A stretch of 64,000 bases of DNA from Stieleria bergensis (GTDB lineage: Bacteria > Planctomycetota > Planctomycetia > Pirellulales > Pirellulaceae): contig CP036272.1 in NCBI GenBank assembly GCA_007745635.1, forward strand, positions 3,922,969-3,986,968. The letters run 5' to 3'. Of this stretch, positions 55,249-64,000 are shown one piece after another (position 1 is the first letter of the stretch; the number at the start of each line of letters is the position of its first letter). The position numbers were made by a program, and so were the translations under genes. The notes below the pieces were generated by a model that was given only the letters and a program-made list of their open reading frames with translations, searched no databases and was not told where the DNA came from.

Positions 55249-55623
55249 TCAATCTGGATTCACCCCGGCAGAACGCAGCCCCGATTTCCACTGCGAATAA
55301 ACAACCAACACAAACAGCAACTGTGGAACCCAGACGAATACGGTCCCGATCGCAATGCTCAGGTAAACCTCAACAGCCCCCCAAATGATGCCGCATGTGA
55401 ACATGCAGGCCAAGAAGAGAAACAACAAGAGTCCACTCGCGATCGACCTCCGATAGCGTCGCTCTGCAACGCCCCGCGAAAATGATAGAACAATCGAAGG
55501 AGCAAATAAGTACCCCATCACCAGAACGCTGACCGTGCCGGGAAGACCAATGGCTTTGGCAATTGCGAACACAAACGCACTGACCAGGGTGATGACGACA
55601 AGGTGTCTAATGGAGAATTGCAT
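55249..55623 (-). CDS. Small membrane protein of unknown function
   Basis: A 124-residue membrane protein starting MQFSIRHLVVITLVSAFVF, a beginning shared by many small planctomycete membrane proteins (M-x-FSIR-x-L). Four hydrophobic segments are visible: about 8-24, 27-47, 64-84 and 88-112. No catalytic motif. It is a single gene between the Cys-rich protein and the methyltransferase. Confidence 0.65.
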   Translation of the reverse strand: MQFSIRHLVVITLVSAFVFAIAKAIGLPGTVSVLVMGYLFAPSIVLSFSRGVAERRYRRSIASGLLLFLFLACMFTCGIIWGAVEVYLSIAIGTVFVWVPQLLFVLVVYSQWKSGLRSAGVNPD

Positions 55624-55736
55624 CTAGCGGGCGTATCCCTTGGCTGGCTGATAAACAAATCCAAGCTCCCTGCAGAAGCAAGCGAGCTGGTGTCCCAATG
55701 CATCGGGGACAGAATAACATTCGTTGGCACCAGGCG

Positions 55737-56339
55737 TCAAATTGCAACGCTGACTCGGCGCAGCTGCAAACGGCTACCGCCGTGATAGGTCAGGTACCGA
55801 GCCCCGTGTTTGCAATGCTGTTTTACCACCGACGCGAGATACGTCTGCTCGGACGGCCAGGGATAGCCATAAATGAGATCCGCCTCACGCAGCGCTGACA
55901 GCCCTTTTCGCGCAGCGGCGCTCATTTCAGACGTTTGGCCACCCTCCCAGTCGCGATAACTGCAGGGAATAAACTTGGTGGACAGCTTGCAGGCCGTCGC
56001 CAGCTGGTTCGATAGCTCACACAAGCCAGGCTCGATCTCAATGCCACTGGACTCCACGCCCAGCAGTGCTGCGATGTTGGCCACGACACCACACCCACTC
56101 CCGAGCTCAACCAACCGCAACCCTGGCCGATTCAGTTCCTGTATCTGCTGCTTGATGGCATGAAAGGCGATGTAATAGTTGCTGTTCACCAGCGAGACAA
56201 GTCGCGTTTCATCGGCGGATCTCTGGTCCCAGATCCGCTGTGCTTGATCAATCAGATCCGTCACAGCAGCGGGGACAGGATCCCAGCAAGCAACAACCGG
56301 GACAGAAACCAGCGATCGGTAGGTCAGGGAATCAGACAT
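55737..56339 (-). CDS. Class I SAM-dependent methyltransferase
   Basis: A 200-residue methyltransferase-like protein with the SAM motif LVELGSGCGVVANIAALLG (about 94-112), then GIEIEPGLCELS (acidic end of strand 2) and a DLIYGYPWPSE segment in the motif IV position. The GYPWPSE motif is unusual and could help to define the family. The protein lacks a C-terminal substrate domain. Start is the ATG at 56339 (MSDS); a TTG two codons upstream is possible. Substrate unknown. Confidence 0.75.
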   Translation of the reverse strand: MSDSLTYRSLVSVPVVACWDPVPAAVTDLIDQAQRIWDQRSADETRLVSLVNSNYYIAFHAIKQQIQELNRPGLRLVELGSGCGVVANIAALLGVESSGIEIEPGLCELSNQLATACKLSTKFIPCSYRDWEGGQTSEMSAAARKGLSALREADLIYGYPWPSEQTYLASVVKQHCKHGARYLTYHGGSRLQLRRVSVAI

Positions 56340-56524
56340 GGTCAATGGCTTGAGACTTCTATCCTAACAAAGTCTGTCAAAGATACATAAACGCATCAAA
56401 CGGGCAACCGTACCGAGTCAGCACTGGAATCGCAAACTCCCGGAACCGTGAAATCCTGGCACAGACTGGCAAGCACTGCTCTCAAGCACTGCCCAAACTC
56501 TGTCCCCAAATCCAGTCCACTGCA

Positions 56525-59500
56525 TCACGCTGCATCTTCACTGATTTGGCCGTCTTCGCTCACGTCTTCAAAGCGAATGGACACTCGTTTGCTAACGCCT
56601 GACTCCTGCATGGTCACACCATACAAAGTGGTTGCTGCGGTCATTGTTTTTTTGCTGTGAGTCACGACCACAAACTTACTGTGATCCAAGAACTCATTCA
56701 AGACGGTGACGAAGCGACCAATATTTGCTTCATCGAAAGGCGCATCGACTTCGTCCAAGACACAAAACGGACTGGGTCGATACTGAAAAATCGCCATCAA
56801 CAAAGCGACTGCGGTCAGTGCTTTTTCACCACCAGAAAGCAATGAATTGCTAAAACTGGGTTTACCGGGCGGCGTGGCGATGATTTCCACGCCCGCTTCC
56901 AGCGGATCCTCGGATTCCTCCAGCACCAGGTCCGCATGCCCACCGCCAAACGACTTGCGGTACAAGGTTTGAAAGTTCTGGCGGATCGCTTCCAAGGTGT
57001 CCAAAAACAGCCGGCGGCTATCGGCATTGATCCGGCCAATGATTCGCAGCAACGAATCTTTCGCAGCAGAAAGGTCTTCGTACTGGCCGCTCAGGTGATC
57101 ATAGCGGGACTGCAGGCCTTCGAGCTCGGCCAAGGCTTCCATGTTGACGTTGCTGGTGCGTTGCAACTGATCACGCAGTTTGGTGATCTCTTCGTTCATC
57201 GCGTTGCGATTTTCAATCTCAAACAATTCTTCCGGCGGATCGTCGTGATGCAAATCGATCTGATAATCTTCTTTGATCCGATCGGCCAACGTGGTTTGAC
57301 GCATGGTCGCGTTGTCGCGTTGACTGGTTAACGCATGCAAACTTTCACTGGCCTTGGCGGTGTCATTGATAACCTGTTCGGATTCTTGATTGATCTGCCG
57401 CGTGCTCTTGCGGACCGTCTCGGCCTGTTGGGCAAGCTGATGCAACTGGGTATCGAACTCATCGCGTTGAACCACCAGCTTTTCAAGCTCTTCTGCCGAC
57501 GCATCAAGGCGTTCGTTCAGTTCCGCCAACCGCTGATACCCCGTCTCGGCCTGGAGCACGGATCGCTCCACCGATGACTCGTGCTGATCCTGCACGTGCC
57601 GCAGTTGACGAAGGTTTGACTGCAGCGACTCATCGCGTTGTTCGACGCGGGCAATTTCAACGCTGACGGCGGTCAGTTCACCGATCGCATCTTGCAAGGC
57701 TTGCTGAGTTTCAGACAGTGTTTCTTCGATTTCTGCAGCTTCAGCAGACAAGGCTTCTGCATGCTGCTTGGCTTCGCCGATCTGCTCATTGAGCTGTGTG
57801 ACCCGCTGCGTCGCCGTGTCGACGAGTTGCTGGGATTGTCCCTGTTCCTGCAACAATTGGCTGTGCGTGCCGCCAGCCGCGGCAAGTCGTTGGCCAGCGT
57901 GACGTCGCTCGGCCTCCGCGGCAGCCAGTTCGGCGACGAAGTTGCGATGCGCGATCTGCAATCGCCCCAGTTCGCTGGCATGTTCGTCGACTAATTGTGC
58001 GAGCCCCGCGATCGCTTGATCGTTATCAGAGATCTGCAATGTAAAGCGTTCGATTTCCTCGGCCGCAGCATTCAGTTCACTGCGGCGACTGATCAGTCCC
58101 GTCGAAGCGGTGGCGGGACCGACGATCATCGTGCCGTCACTTTCCAACACTTCGCCCAGTCGGGTGACAACGCGTTGACCTGGACCGGCGATCTGTTGCA
58201 CCTGCAGTGCGGTGGCGATGTCTTCGACCAGCCAAGTCGACGCCAGCAGGTGCGAGAACAAGCGTCTTTGGTCGGGATCAAACCCAATTACCCGATCGGC
58301 GCGGCCGATCACGCCTTGCAAACCTTCGAGTTGAATGGGGTTTTCAATCGGTGGTTCCGGCAACAGGTCACAACGAATGATGCCCACACGCCCTTCGGCC
58401 GGCAAGCGACCACTGCAGATCGCGTCGGCCAGGTCAGCGGAGTGCGCGACCAGAAACTGTGCTCGATCACCCAATGCGGCGTCAATCATCGGCGCCACAT
58501 CAACGTCCGCGTTGATTAAGTCAGCAACCATCCCGTCAACATCGGATTCCAGTGCGGCAATGTCTGCTTGCCTGCTGTTGCCGCGTAACTGATCCAGGAC
58601 CCCCAGAACGCCACTGGCAACTCCTTCCTGACGTTGCTGTAAATCCTCAAGAACCAAATAACGCTGCCGGGCGCCTTCCAGTTTGGTCCGCAGTTCAGCG
58701 GTTTCCCCACTGCGTCGATCAAGGACTTTGCGCTGCCGATTAGTAATCTGCTCGGCGACATCTACCTTCTCACGCGCTGAAGCGACGTCGGCCTGCAGCA
58801 CACCAACACGCTCGGCTGTTTCGTGGTCTTGATCCTTCGCCGTCGTCAGCGCTTGCTCGGCTTCGGCAATGCGATCTTGCAAGCTTTGCAGAGTCCGATT
58901 GCCTTGTTCAATCTCACTTTCAAGACTTTGTCGCTGGGACTCCATTTCGGCGGCTTTGCGAACCGCATCAACTTGGTGCTGCTGGTTCAACTCACGCAGC
59001 TTGACGATCTCGTTGGCTTCACCTTGAATGCGATCCTGCCGGACTTGGACCTCGTCCCGCTTGGCGGTAATGGTGTCAAGGCTTTGTGTGCTTTCTTGCA
59101 GCGATTGCTCTAGCTCTGCAATCTCCTGCTCGCGCTGTGCCGCTTCGCGCTTGAGCGTTCGTGATCTTCGCAACGAGTTGGCGATGGACAAACGCAGGTC
59201 CGCCTGCCCCGCTTGGTCAGCATCGTTGCGTCCAGTTAATGTCGCAGCGCGATCGGCACAGCTCTGACGCTGCGATTCAACCTCCTTGGCTTGCTCGGCA
59301 ATGGCTTGCAATTCAAGCTCGGTTGCCTGGCGTTCGGCGTTGATCTGTTCACGACGCTCCTGTAACGCGTCGACGCCGATTTGGGTTTTAGCAAGCTCGG
59401 CTTCGTACTGCTCTAATTCGTCCGACAGCTTCGCCCAATCGGTCCAGGCGGCAACGGTACGCAACTCCTTGAGACGCTCGCTGGACTGCCGATAACGCTC

Positions 59501-60133
59501 TGCCTTTGCTGCCTGAGAGCGAACACTCTTGAGACGCGATTCGACTTCATCAACGATGTCTCGAAGCCGAGTCAGGTTGGACTGCACACGCGTCAATCGC
59601 CGTTGCGCTTCCTGCTTCTTGGCTTTAAAGCGACTGATGCCCGCGGCCTCTTCGAAGATCGCGCGGCGATCCTTGGCGTTGGCCTGCAACATGCGATCGA
59701 CTTTCCCCTGCTCAATCAAGCTATAGGCATCGATCCCAATCCCAGTGCCGCGAATCAAATCGCGGACGTCCTTGAGCCTGACCGACTGCTTGTTGATCAG
59801 GTATTCGCTTTCCCCACTGCGGTAGACTCGGCGAGTGACATGAACCTCGGGTGCATCGACCGGCAGATTGCCCGCGGAATTGTCGAACACAATGGTGGCT
59901 TCGGCAGCCCCCGCTGGGGCCCGTGTCTGCGACCCCTTGAAAATGACGTCAGACATTTCCTTGCCGCGCAGGCTCTTGGCACTCTGGGACCCTAGAACCC
60001 ACTTCATCGCATCAACAATGTTCGATTTTCCACTTCCATTGGGCCCCACCACCACGGTGATCCCATCGGGAAAATCGAATCGAGTGCGATCCGCAAAGCT
60101 TTTAAATCCGGCCAGTTCGAGCGCTTTGAGCAT
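56525..60133 (-). CDS. smc: Chromosome segregation protein SMC
   Basis: A 1202-residue condensin subunit. The head domains at both ends form one ABC ATPase: Walker A GPNGSGKSN near residue 32, signature LLSGGEKALTA and Walker B FCVLDEVDAPFDE near the C-terminus. In between are two long coiled coils and a central hinge (about 510-670, with VGIIRCDLLPEPP and a GRADRVIG region). Start is the ATG at 60133 (MLKALELAGFKSF), the canonical SMC beginning. ScpA and ScpB are not in the window. It is divergent from the TPR gene. Confidence 0.97.
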   Translation of the reverse strand: MLKALELAGFKSFADRTRFDFPDGITVVVGPNGSGKSNIVDAMKWVLGSQSAKSLRGKEMSDVIFKGSQTRAPAGAAEATIVFDNSAGNLPVDAPEVHVTRRVYRSGESEYLINKQSVRLKDVRDLIRGTGIGIDAYSLIEQGKVDRMLQANAKDRRAIFEEAAGISRFKAKKQEAQRRLTRVQSNLTRLRDIVDEVESRLKSVRSQAAKAERYRQSSERLKELRTVAAWTDWAKLSDELEQYEAELAKTQIGVDALQERREQINAERQATELELQAIAEQAKEVESQRQSCADRAATLTGRNDADQAGQADLRLSIANSLRRSRTLKREAAQREQEIAELEQSLQESTQSLDTITAKRDEVQVRQDRIQGEANEIVKLRELNQQHQVDAVRKAAEMESQRQSLESEIEQGNRTLQSLQDRIAEAEQALTTAKDQDHETAERVGVLQADVASAREKVDVAEQITNRQRKVLDRRSGETAELRTKLEGARQRYLVLEDLQQRQEGVASGVLGVLDQLRGNSRQADIAALESDVDGMVADLINADVDVAPMIDAALGDRAQFLVAHSADLADAICSGRLPAEGRVGIIRCDLLPEPPIENPIQLEGLQGVIGRADRVIGFDPDQRRLFSHLLASTWLVEDIATALQVQQIAGPGQRVVTRLGEVLESDGTMIVGPATASTGLISRRSELNAAAEEIERFTLQISDNDQAIAGLAQLVDEHASELGRLQIAHRNFVAELAAAEAERRHAGQRLAAAGGTHSQLLQEQGQSQQLVDTATQRVTQLNEQIGEAKQHAEALSAEAAEIEETLSETQQALQDAIGELTAVSVEIARVEQRDESLQSNLRQLRHVQDQHESSVERSVLQAETGYQRLAELNERLDASAEELEKLVVQRDEFDTQLHQLAQQAETVRKSTRQINQESEQVINDTAKASESLHALTSQRDNATMRQTTLADRIKEDYQIDLHHDDPPEELFEIENRNAMNEEITKLRDQLQRTSNVNMEALAELEGLQSRYDHLSGQYEDLSAAKDSLLRIIGRINADSRRLFLDTLEAIRQNFQTLYRKSFGGGHADLVLEESEDPLEAGVEIIATPPGKPSFSNSLLSGGEKALTAVALLMAIFQYRPSPFCVLDEVDAPFDEANIGRFVTVLNEFLDHSKFVVVTHSKKTMTAATTLYGVTMQESGVSKRVSIRFEDVSEDGQISEDAA

Positions 60134-60390
60134 GCCGTGGAACAACGAGGGTATTTAGATGACGATTCGGAGCCATTTTGGTCAAAGCATTGCTAACAAA
60201 ACAGTCGAACACTTAGCGAAAGGTTAGACGATCTGGCGCGAGCTGAATAGAAGCAAGATTCGTTTGACCGGTGCAGTTTCGCTTACACCAGGCAATTTAT
60301 GCCAAATAGGCAATCAGGGAGGTGTAAATGACCTTGCGTGGTCCTCGCCGCAAAAGGTATTTGCGAGCTTCTTAACGACTTTGGTTTCCA
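60134..60390. other. Divergent promoter region between smc and the TPR gene
   Basis: About 250 bases with no gene. Nothing more specific recognised. Confidence 0.35.
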
Positions 60391-62661
60391 ATGCTGCTTC
60401 CTTCAGGACAAGCTCGCCTCTTCAAAATTCCACTGCGGCTTGGTGACAAAGACCGCGGAAACGCTGCCTGCTGCGCAACATTGGACGCGGCCCGGAGCTC
60501 AAAACAGCGAACTTCATGGTGGCGGCGCTGCGTCCCCCATCCGATTGTTTCTATTTTATTGCCGCTAGCACTTTGGGCAACAAGTTTTGCCTCACATTTA
60601 CAGGCCCAACAGGTCTCCGATCAAAGCCAACAGGCAAGTGACTCAGCAGGGCCCACACCCCCACCGGGCAATCCCGCCACTCTGGACTTGCACCACATCC
60701 ATTCACTGATCGCCGCGGGCAAGAGTCGCCAAGCCGCCAACGCCTTGTTGGCTTCACCGAGCAGCGTAGCCCAGAGCCCCAGTCAAGGCGACGCGGAATT
60801 CGGCTCGACTGATTCCATCGCGGCAGTTCAGACCATCGTCAAACTACTGCAATCCTCAGCAACCGGCGAGCCGATCTCGGCCACAGAGCGACTGAAGCTG
60901 GCACAACTCGGTGACGAGCTTTTGGGAAAGGGGCCGCAGACTGAACAGCCTCGCATGCTGGCGGTCCTGCTGAGAACGTCACTGGCAAGGGACCTGACCA
61001 ATCAACTGGCAACGGTAACCGACCAAGACCTGCGCACGCAACAGACACAGCAACTCACCGACCTGCTGCTGCAAGCGATCACCGACCTGACAGATGACCA
61101 GACCCAGACGCCTCCCGGTTTTACATCGGCGGTACTGGACGTTGCGATGCGTGCGGCAGGTAAATGCTTGGCCCTTGGACATCACCGCACCGCGGAAGCG
61201 ATCTATCGCAAACTGATGGCGACGCCTACCAGCGGAGCTTGGGGAAATTTAACCTCTCCGTCACGCCAACTGGCTCGCCTGGGACTGGGCTGGGCTCTGG
61301 CAGGACAAGCTGACCGCAACCAAGAAGCCGCCGACGCACTGGGCGAATTCCTGCGATACAGCCCCAGCCACCCCGACGCACAAAATGCTGCCTCGTTGCA
61401 AATTGAATGCCTGCGACGCGCCGGCAAAAGCACCGATGCTGCCGCACGAGAGATGATCAAGCAGTGGCCGCAATCAAAACTCGCGATTCAACACGTGCAA
61501 CAGCTTTTAGCGCAGATCCCCTCGCACAACGCCAGCACGCCGCCACGAACGCTCTCGGCGGAAGTCGCCTCATGGCTTGCGATCGCACCGAATGCGGATC
61601 GCTGGCCCATCGAACTGGTCGCCCAGTCACTTCGGTGGCCCGTCACGGGGACCGAATCCGATGACACCATCGACCTGCTGGGGAGACTGAGACGCGAGGA
61701 CCGCACCGGACGCCACACCGCTTGGCTGCTAAGCGAACTCGACGCGACAGCGCGACAAAATGCAACCGATTCAGCAACCGATACGGGCATCGAACATCGG
61801 GCAACGCTGGAACCGGAGGCCATCTTGGTCGGCCACCTCAGCGACCCCGCCAGCACCGTCATGGCGTGCGAAGCCGCCACCCGGTGGGCAGCACGAAACC
61901 AACGCTGGGAACTGCTTTCGGTGGCCGCAGACGCAATGCCTAGCGACCAATCGCACGACCGCTGGACGGAACACACCGAGCGACTACTGGCCGAAGCCCT
62001 GGTGCAAACTGGACAGCGCGGACCTGCAATCCGCTTATGGCGACGCTTGGTCCATGAGCGGAACTGCACGGACTTCCCTACCCTGCTGCGCTACGCCGAA
62101 TGCTGCGTCGCCAAAGCACCGCTGGCGGAGGCCAAAGAAAGCCTTGCCACCGCGACAGCCTCCCTGGAAGGGGTTGAACCCAACGACAGAAGCCAACAAG
62201 AGACTCTGCTGAAGCTCCTGCAGGGCGATCTGTTTATCCGAAACGCCCAGTTCGACCAAGCTCGCAGCCTTTACCAGACCGCCATCCGCGACGCAGAATC
62301 TTCTGCAGAATTACGCGCCCGGGCACAGTGGATGGTCGGAGAGTCCTATTTGATGCAGCGGCAGTACGCAACCGCGATCGACGCCTATCGGCGGGTCGAA
62401 GCGATGCAACCCAACGGTCCCTTTGCTGCAATCGCTTTGATACAGGCGGGAAAAAGCTTCGAGCAATTGGGGCGGACACGGGACGCCGTGCTTTGCTATG
62501 ACGTTCTCATTGAGCGGTTCGCGGACAGCCGCTTTGCTGGAGAAGCACGTAAACGACTCGCATCATTGCCAACCAAACCACTTGAAAAGTCGTTTGCACC
62601 TGGGGAAAACCAGGACGGCCCATCCGGCGATTTCCCCACCACAGGCACTCACTTGCGTTGA
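60391..62661 (+). CDS. Secreted tetratricopeptide-repeat protein
   Basis: An up to 756-residue exported protein rich in helical TPR-like repeats. The true start is uncertain: the ATG at 60391 lies about 50 residues before the signal peptide, and a TTG at 60481 fits better (basic SSKQRTSWWRR, then ILLPLALWATSFA and cleavage near LQAQ). The TPR motifs are clearest in the C-terminal part: about 645-735 (LRARAQWMVGESYLMQRQ, then ATAIDAYRRVEAMQPNGPFA and AVLCYDVLIERFADSRFAGEA). It precedes an ExbB-like and an ExbD-like gene with a 10-base gap. Comparable TPR proteins next to ExbB/ExbD are common in planctomycetes. Confidence 0.8.
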   Translation: MLLPSGQARLFKIPLRLGDKDRGNAACCATLDAARSSKQRTSWWRRCVPHPIVSILLPLALWATSFASHLQAQQVSDQSQQASDSAGPTPPPGNPATLDLHHIHSLIAAGKSRQAANALLASPSSVAQSPSQGDAEFGSTDSIAAVQTIVKLLQSSATGEPISATERLKLAQLGDELLGKGPQTEQPRMLAVLLRTSLARDLTNQLATVTDQDLRTQQTQQLTDLLLQAITDLTDDQTQTPPGFTSAVLDVAMRAAGKCLALGHHRTAEAIYRKLMATPTSGAWGNLTSPSRQLARLGLGWALAGQADRNQEAADALGEFLRYSPSHPDAQNAASLQIECLRRAGKSTDAAAREMIKQWPQSKLAIQHVQQLLAQIPSHNASTPPRTLSAEVASWLAIAPNADRWPIELVAQSLRWPVTGTESDDTIDLLGRLRREDRTGRHTAWLLSELDATARQNATDSATDTGIEHRATLEPEAILVGHLSDPASTVMACEAATRWAARNQRWELLSVAADAMPSDQSHDRWTEHTERLLAEALVQTGQRGPAIRLWRRLVHERNCTDFPTLLRYAECCVAKAPLAEAKESLATATASLEGVEPNDRSQQETLLKLLQGDLFIRNAQFDQARSLYQTAIRDAESSAELRARAQWMVGESYLMQRQYATAIDAYRRVEAMQPNGPFAAIALIQAGKSFEQLGRTRDAVLCYDVLIERFADSRFAGEARKRLASLPTKPLEKSFAPGENQDGPSGDFPTTGTHLR

Positions 62662-62671
62662 AGGATCAACC

Positions 62672-63745
62672 ATGCCACGAGGCAGAACTTCGAACTCATC
62701 CAGCCAGCTTCAGCTTCGTCCCTCGACGCGCCGAAGCCATTTCCCTGCGCTGGCATCACGCGTCTTGCCCATCATGGTCTTGGCCGCCGGATTGATCTGG
62801 CTGGGCAACACGCTGAATCAGGCACACGGTCAACAAGCGGGCTTTGGACAGCCCTCCCCGGCAGGCTTTGCCCCCCAGTCGCAACTGCAACCGGCGCCAA
62901 CTGCCCCCTTTAATCAGTCCAATTTCAACGGTGCGTCGCAACCGGTTTATCAAACCGCTCAAACCGCACAAAACGCACTCGGTGGCGGCAACGTGCAGTC
63001 TGCAATCCCACCCGCGCCAGCCCAGTCAGAAACGGGGACGGAGCCATCGAAAGAGAGCGCCGAGGCCGAAACCAGCTCGGGGCCGTCCTTGATCGCCCGA
63101 GTCATGTCCGGCGGATGGCTGATGCTGCCTTTGGCATTGTGCTCCTTGGTGGTCATGGCGTTGTCCATGGAACGCTTGCTGGCGCTGCGACGTGGCCGAG
63201 TGATCCCCAAGCCTTTTGTCCACCGCTTCACCGAATGCGTCGAAGATGGCGTGCTGAGCTACGACGAAGCGACCGAACTGTGCAAAGAGTTTGAATGCCC
63301 AGTCAGTGAAGTCTTTCGCGCAGCTCTGCGGCGCTGGGGACGCCCGATGCTGGAAATCGAACAAGCCGTCATGGACGCCGGTGATCGCGTCTCTGATGGA
63401 TTGAAAAAATACCTCCGCGTCTTCCACGCCATCAGCAACGTCGCACCGCTGATCGGATTGCTGGGAACCGTGATCGGAATGATTCGAGCCTTCGAGGCCA
63501 TCAATGCTCAAGCGAACATCGGTCAGCCCGATATGCTTGCCAGCGGCATCAGCGTGGCGCTGATCACCACCGCCGGCGGCTTGTCTGTGGCGATTCCAGC
63601 CTACCTGGCTTACATGTACTTCAGTGCTAAATCAGACCAATACCTGGGCGAAATTGAGAAGCTCTGCCAACGGGTGATCGATTGCATCAGCGAAGAAAAC
63701 CTCGAAACCACTTCGTCTCGATCCAGCAAACGCCGAGCTGCCTAA
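62672..63745 (+). CDS. exbB: MotA/TolQ/ExbB proton channel protein with periplasmic N-terminal extension
   Basis: A 357-residue inner-membrane protein. It starts at the ATG at 62672, preceded by AAGGATC. An N-terminal signal-like segment (VLPIMVLAAGLIWLG) is followed by a Gln/Pro/Ala-rich periplasmic stretch of about 110 residues. The ExbB domain then occupies about 140-345, with membrane helices around 145-167 (GGWLMLPLALCSLVVMAL), 255-280 (SNVAPLIGLLGTVIGMIRAF) and 300-325 (GISVALITTAGGLSVAIPAYLAYM). ExbB with ExbD uses proton flow to power TonB or Tol-type work. The C-terminus is Ser/Arg-rich. Confidence 0.9.
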   Translation: MPRGRTSNSSSQLQLRPSTRRSHFPALASRVLPIMVLAAGLIWLGNTLNQAHGQQAGFGQPSPAGFAPQSQLQPAPTAPFNQSNFNGASQPVYQTAQTAQNALGGGNVQSAIPPAPAQSETGTEPSKESAEAETSSGPSLIARVMSGGWLMLPLALCSLVVMALSMERLLALRRGRVIPKPFVHRFTECVEDGVLSYDEATELCKEFECPVSEVFRAALRRWGRPMLEIEQAVMDAGDRVSDGLKKYLRVFHAISNVAPLIGLLGTVIGMIRAFEAINAQANIGQPDMLASGISVALITTAGGLSVAIPAYLAYMYFSAKSDQYLGEIEKLCQRVIDCISEENLETTSSRSSKRRAA

Positions 63746-63829
63746 ATGCAGGCGGTCGCGAATGCGATCGGACCCATTGCGACCTCCATCTCAACTCACC
63801 TAGCGAACGACAGACCAACCCGAGCGACG

Positions 63830-64000
63830 ATGAGTCACCGAAAACGATCCAGCGAAGATGCTTCCATCAACCTGACACCCATGATTGACGTGGTGTTCTT
63901 GCTGGTCATCTTTTTCCTTGTTGGGTCCAAGTACAGCGAACAGGAAAGCCAGATTGACGTGACGGTCCCGGCCATCGGACAGGTGCAACCGATTGCCAAT
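63830..64000 (+). CDS. exbD: ExbD/TolR biopolymer transport protein (partial)
   Basis: The first 57 codons of an ExbD/TolR protein, cut by the window end. ATG at 63830. Cytoplasmic basic start (MSHRKRSS), then INLTPMIDVVFLLVIFFLVGS with the Asp needed for proton coupling in the single membrane helix. It is 84 bases after exbB. Confidence 0.9.
   Translation, partial: MSHRKRSSEDASINLTPMIDVVFLLVIFFLVGSKYSEQESQIDVTVPAIGQVQPIAN

Overview
The window comes from a member of the Planctomycetota, most likely the family Pirellulaceae (Rhodopirellula and relatives). The evidence is in the sequence. There is a DUF1501 protein paired with a PSCyt1/DUF1549/DUF1553 protein, a DUF1080 protein, a BBP7-type outer-membrane barrel, and a long YTV-repeat cell-wall-type protein. 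Bacterial-style methanopterin C1 genes are also present, base composition is moderate (judged by eye as mid-50s % GC), and genes are mostly single or in short operons. I see no phage, integrase, transposase, rRNA or CRISPR array.

Layout. 0-4 kb: a secreted SGNH hydrolase, a small conserved protein and a four-domain ribosomal protein S1 homologue. 4.0-9.0 kb: a tight minus-strand operon in the order PlcP-like phospholipase C, BtaA, BtaB, then a large three-domain membrane protein. 9.4-16.7 kb: outer-membrane barrel, GluQ-type tRNA enzyme, family-4 uracil-DNA glycosylase, Der GTPase, CPBP protease and PgsA. 17-25.6 kb: a FabZ/FabI pair, IlvE-type aminotransferase, a mono-heme cytochrome, a DUF1080 protein, RsmD, a cyclophilin and an asparagine-synthase-like protein. 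26-30.5 kb: the DUF1501/PSD1 pair. 30.6-40.5 kb: CarA, small proteins, an ankyrin lipoprotein, the YTV protein, Rex, a repeat-rich gene-poor stretch and tRNA-Gln. 40.9-48.1 kb: an RND efflux pump with its adaptor, LarC and ribosomal protein L36. 48.4-52.1 kb: an operon of methenyl-H4MPT cyclohydrolase, a RimK-type ligase and an OleC-like AMP ligase. 52.5-64 kb: Def/Fmt, two small secreted or membrane proteins, a methyltransferase, SMC, and a TPR-ExbB-ExbD cluster cut by the window end.

The most interesting system is the 4.0-9.0 kb operon. PlcP-type enzymes cleave phospholipids to diacylglycerol, and BtaA plus BtaB build the phosphorus-free betaine lipid DGTS on diacylglycerol. The co-encoded last protein joins a DUF962/Mpo1-like domain, an aspartyl-hydroxylase-like (LpxO/OlsC-type) domain and a PEMT-like membrane methyltransferase domain. 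This suggests a self-contained lipid-replacement cassette with an undescribed tailoring enzyme that may 2-hydroxylate and alpha-oxidise acyl chains and/or methylate the head group. Domain assignments were made by reading motifs, not by searches.

A second theme is repeat expansion. There are in-frame 12-, 15- and 48-bp repeats inside genes, a 21-bp minisatellite open in several frames, and a dispersed GTGC/GCAC palindromic element in intergenic DNA.
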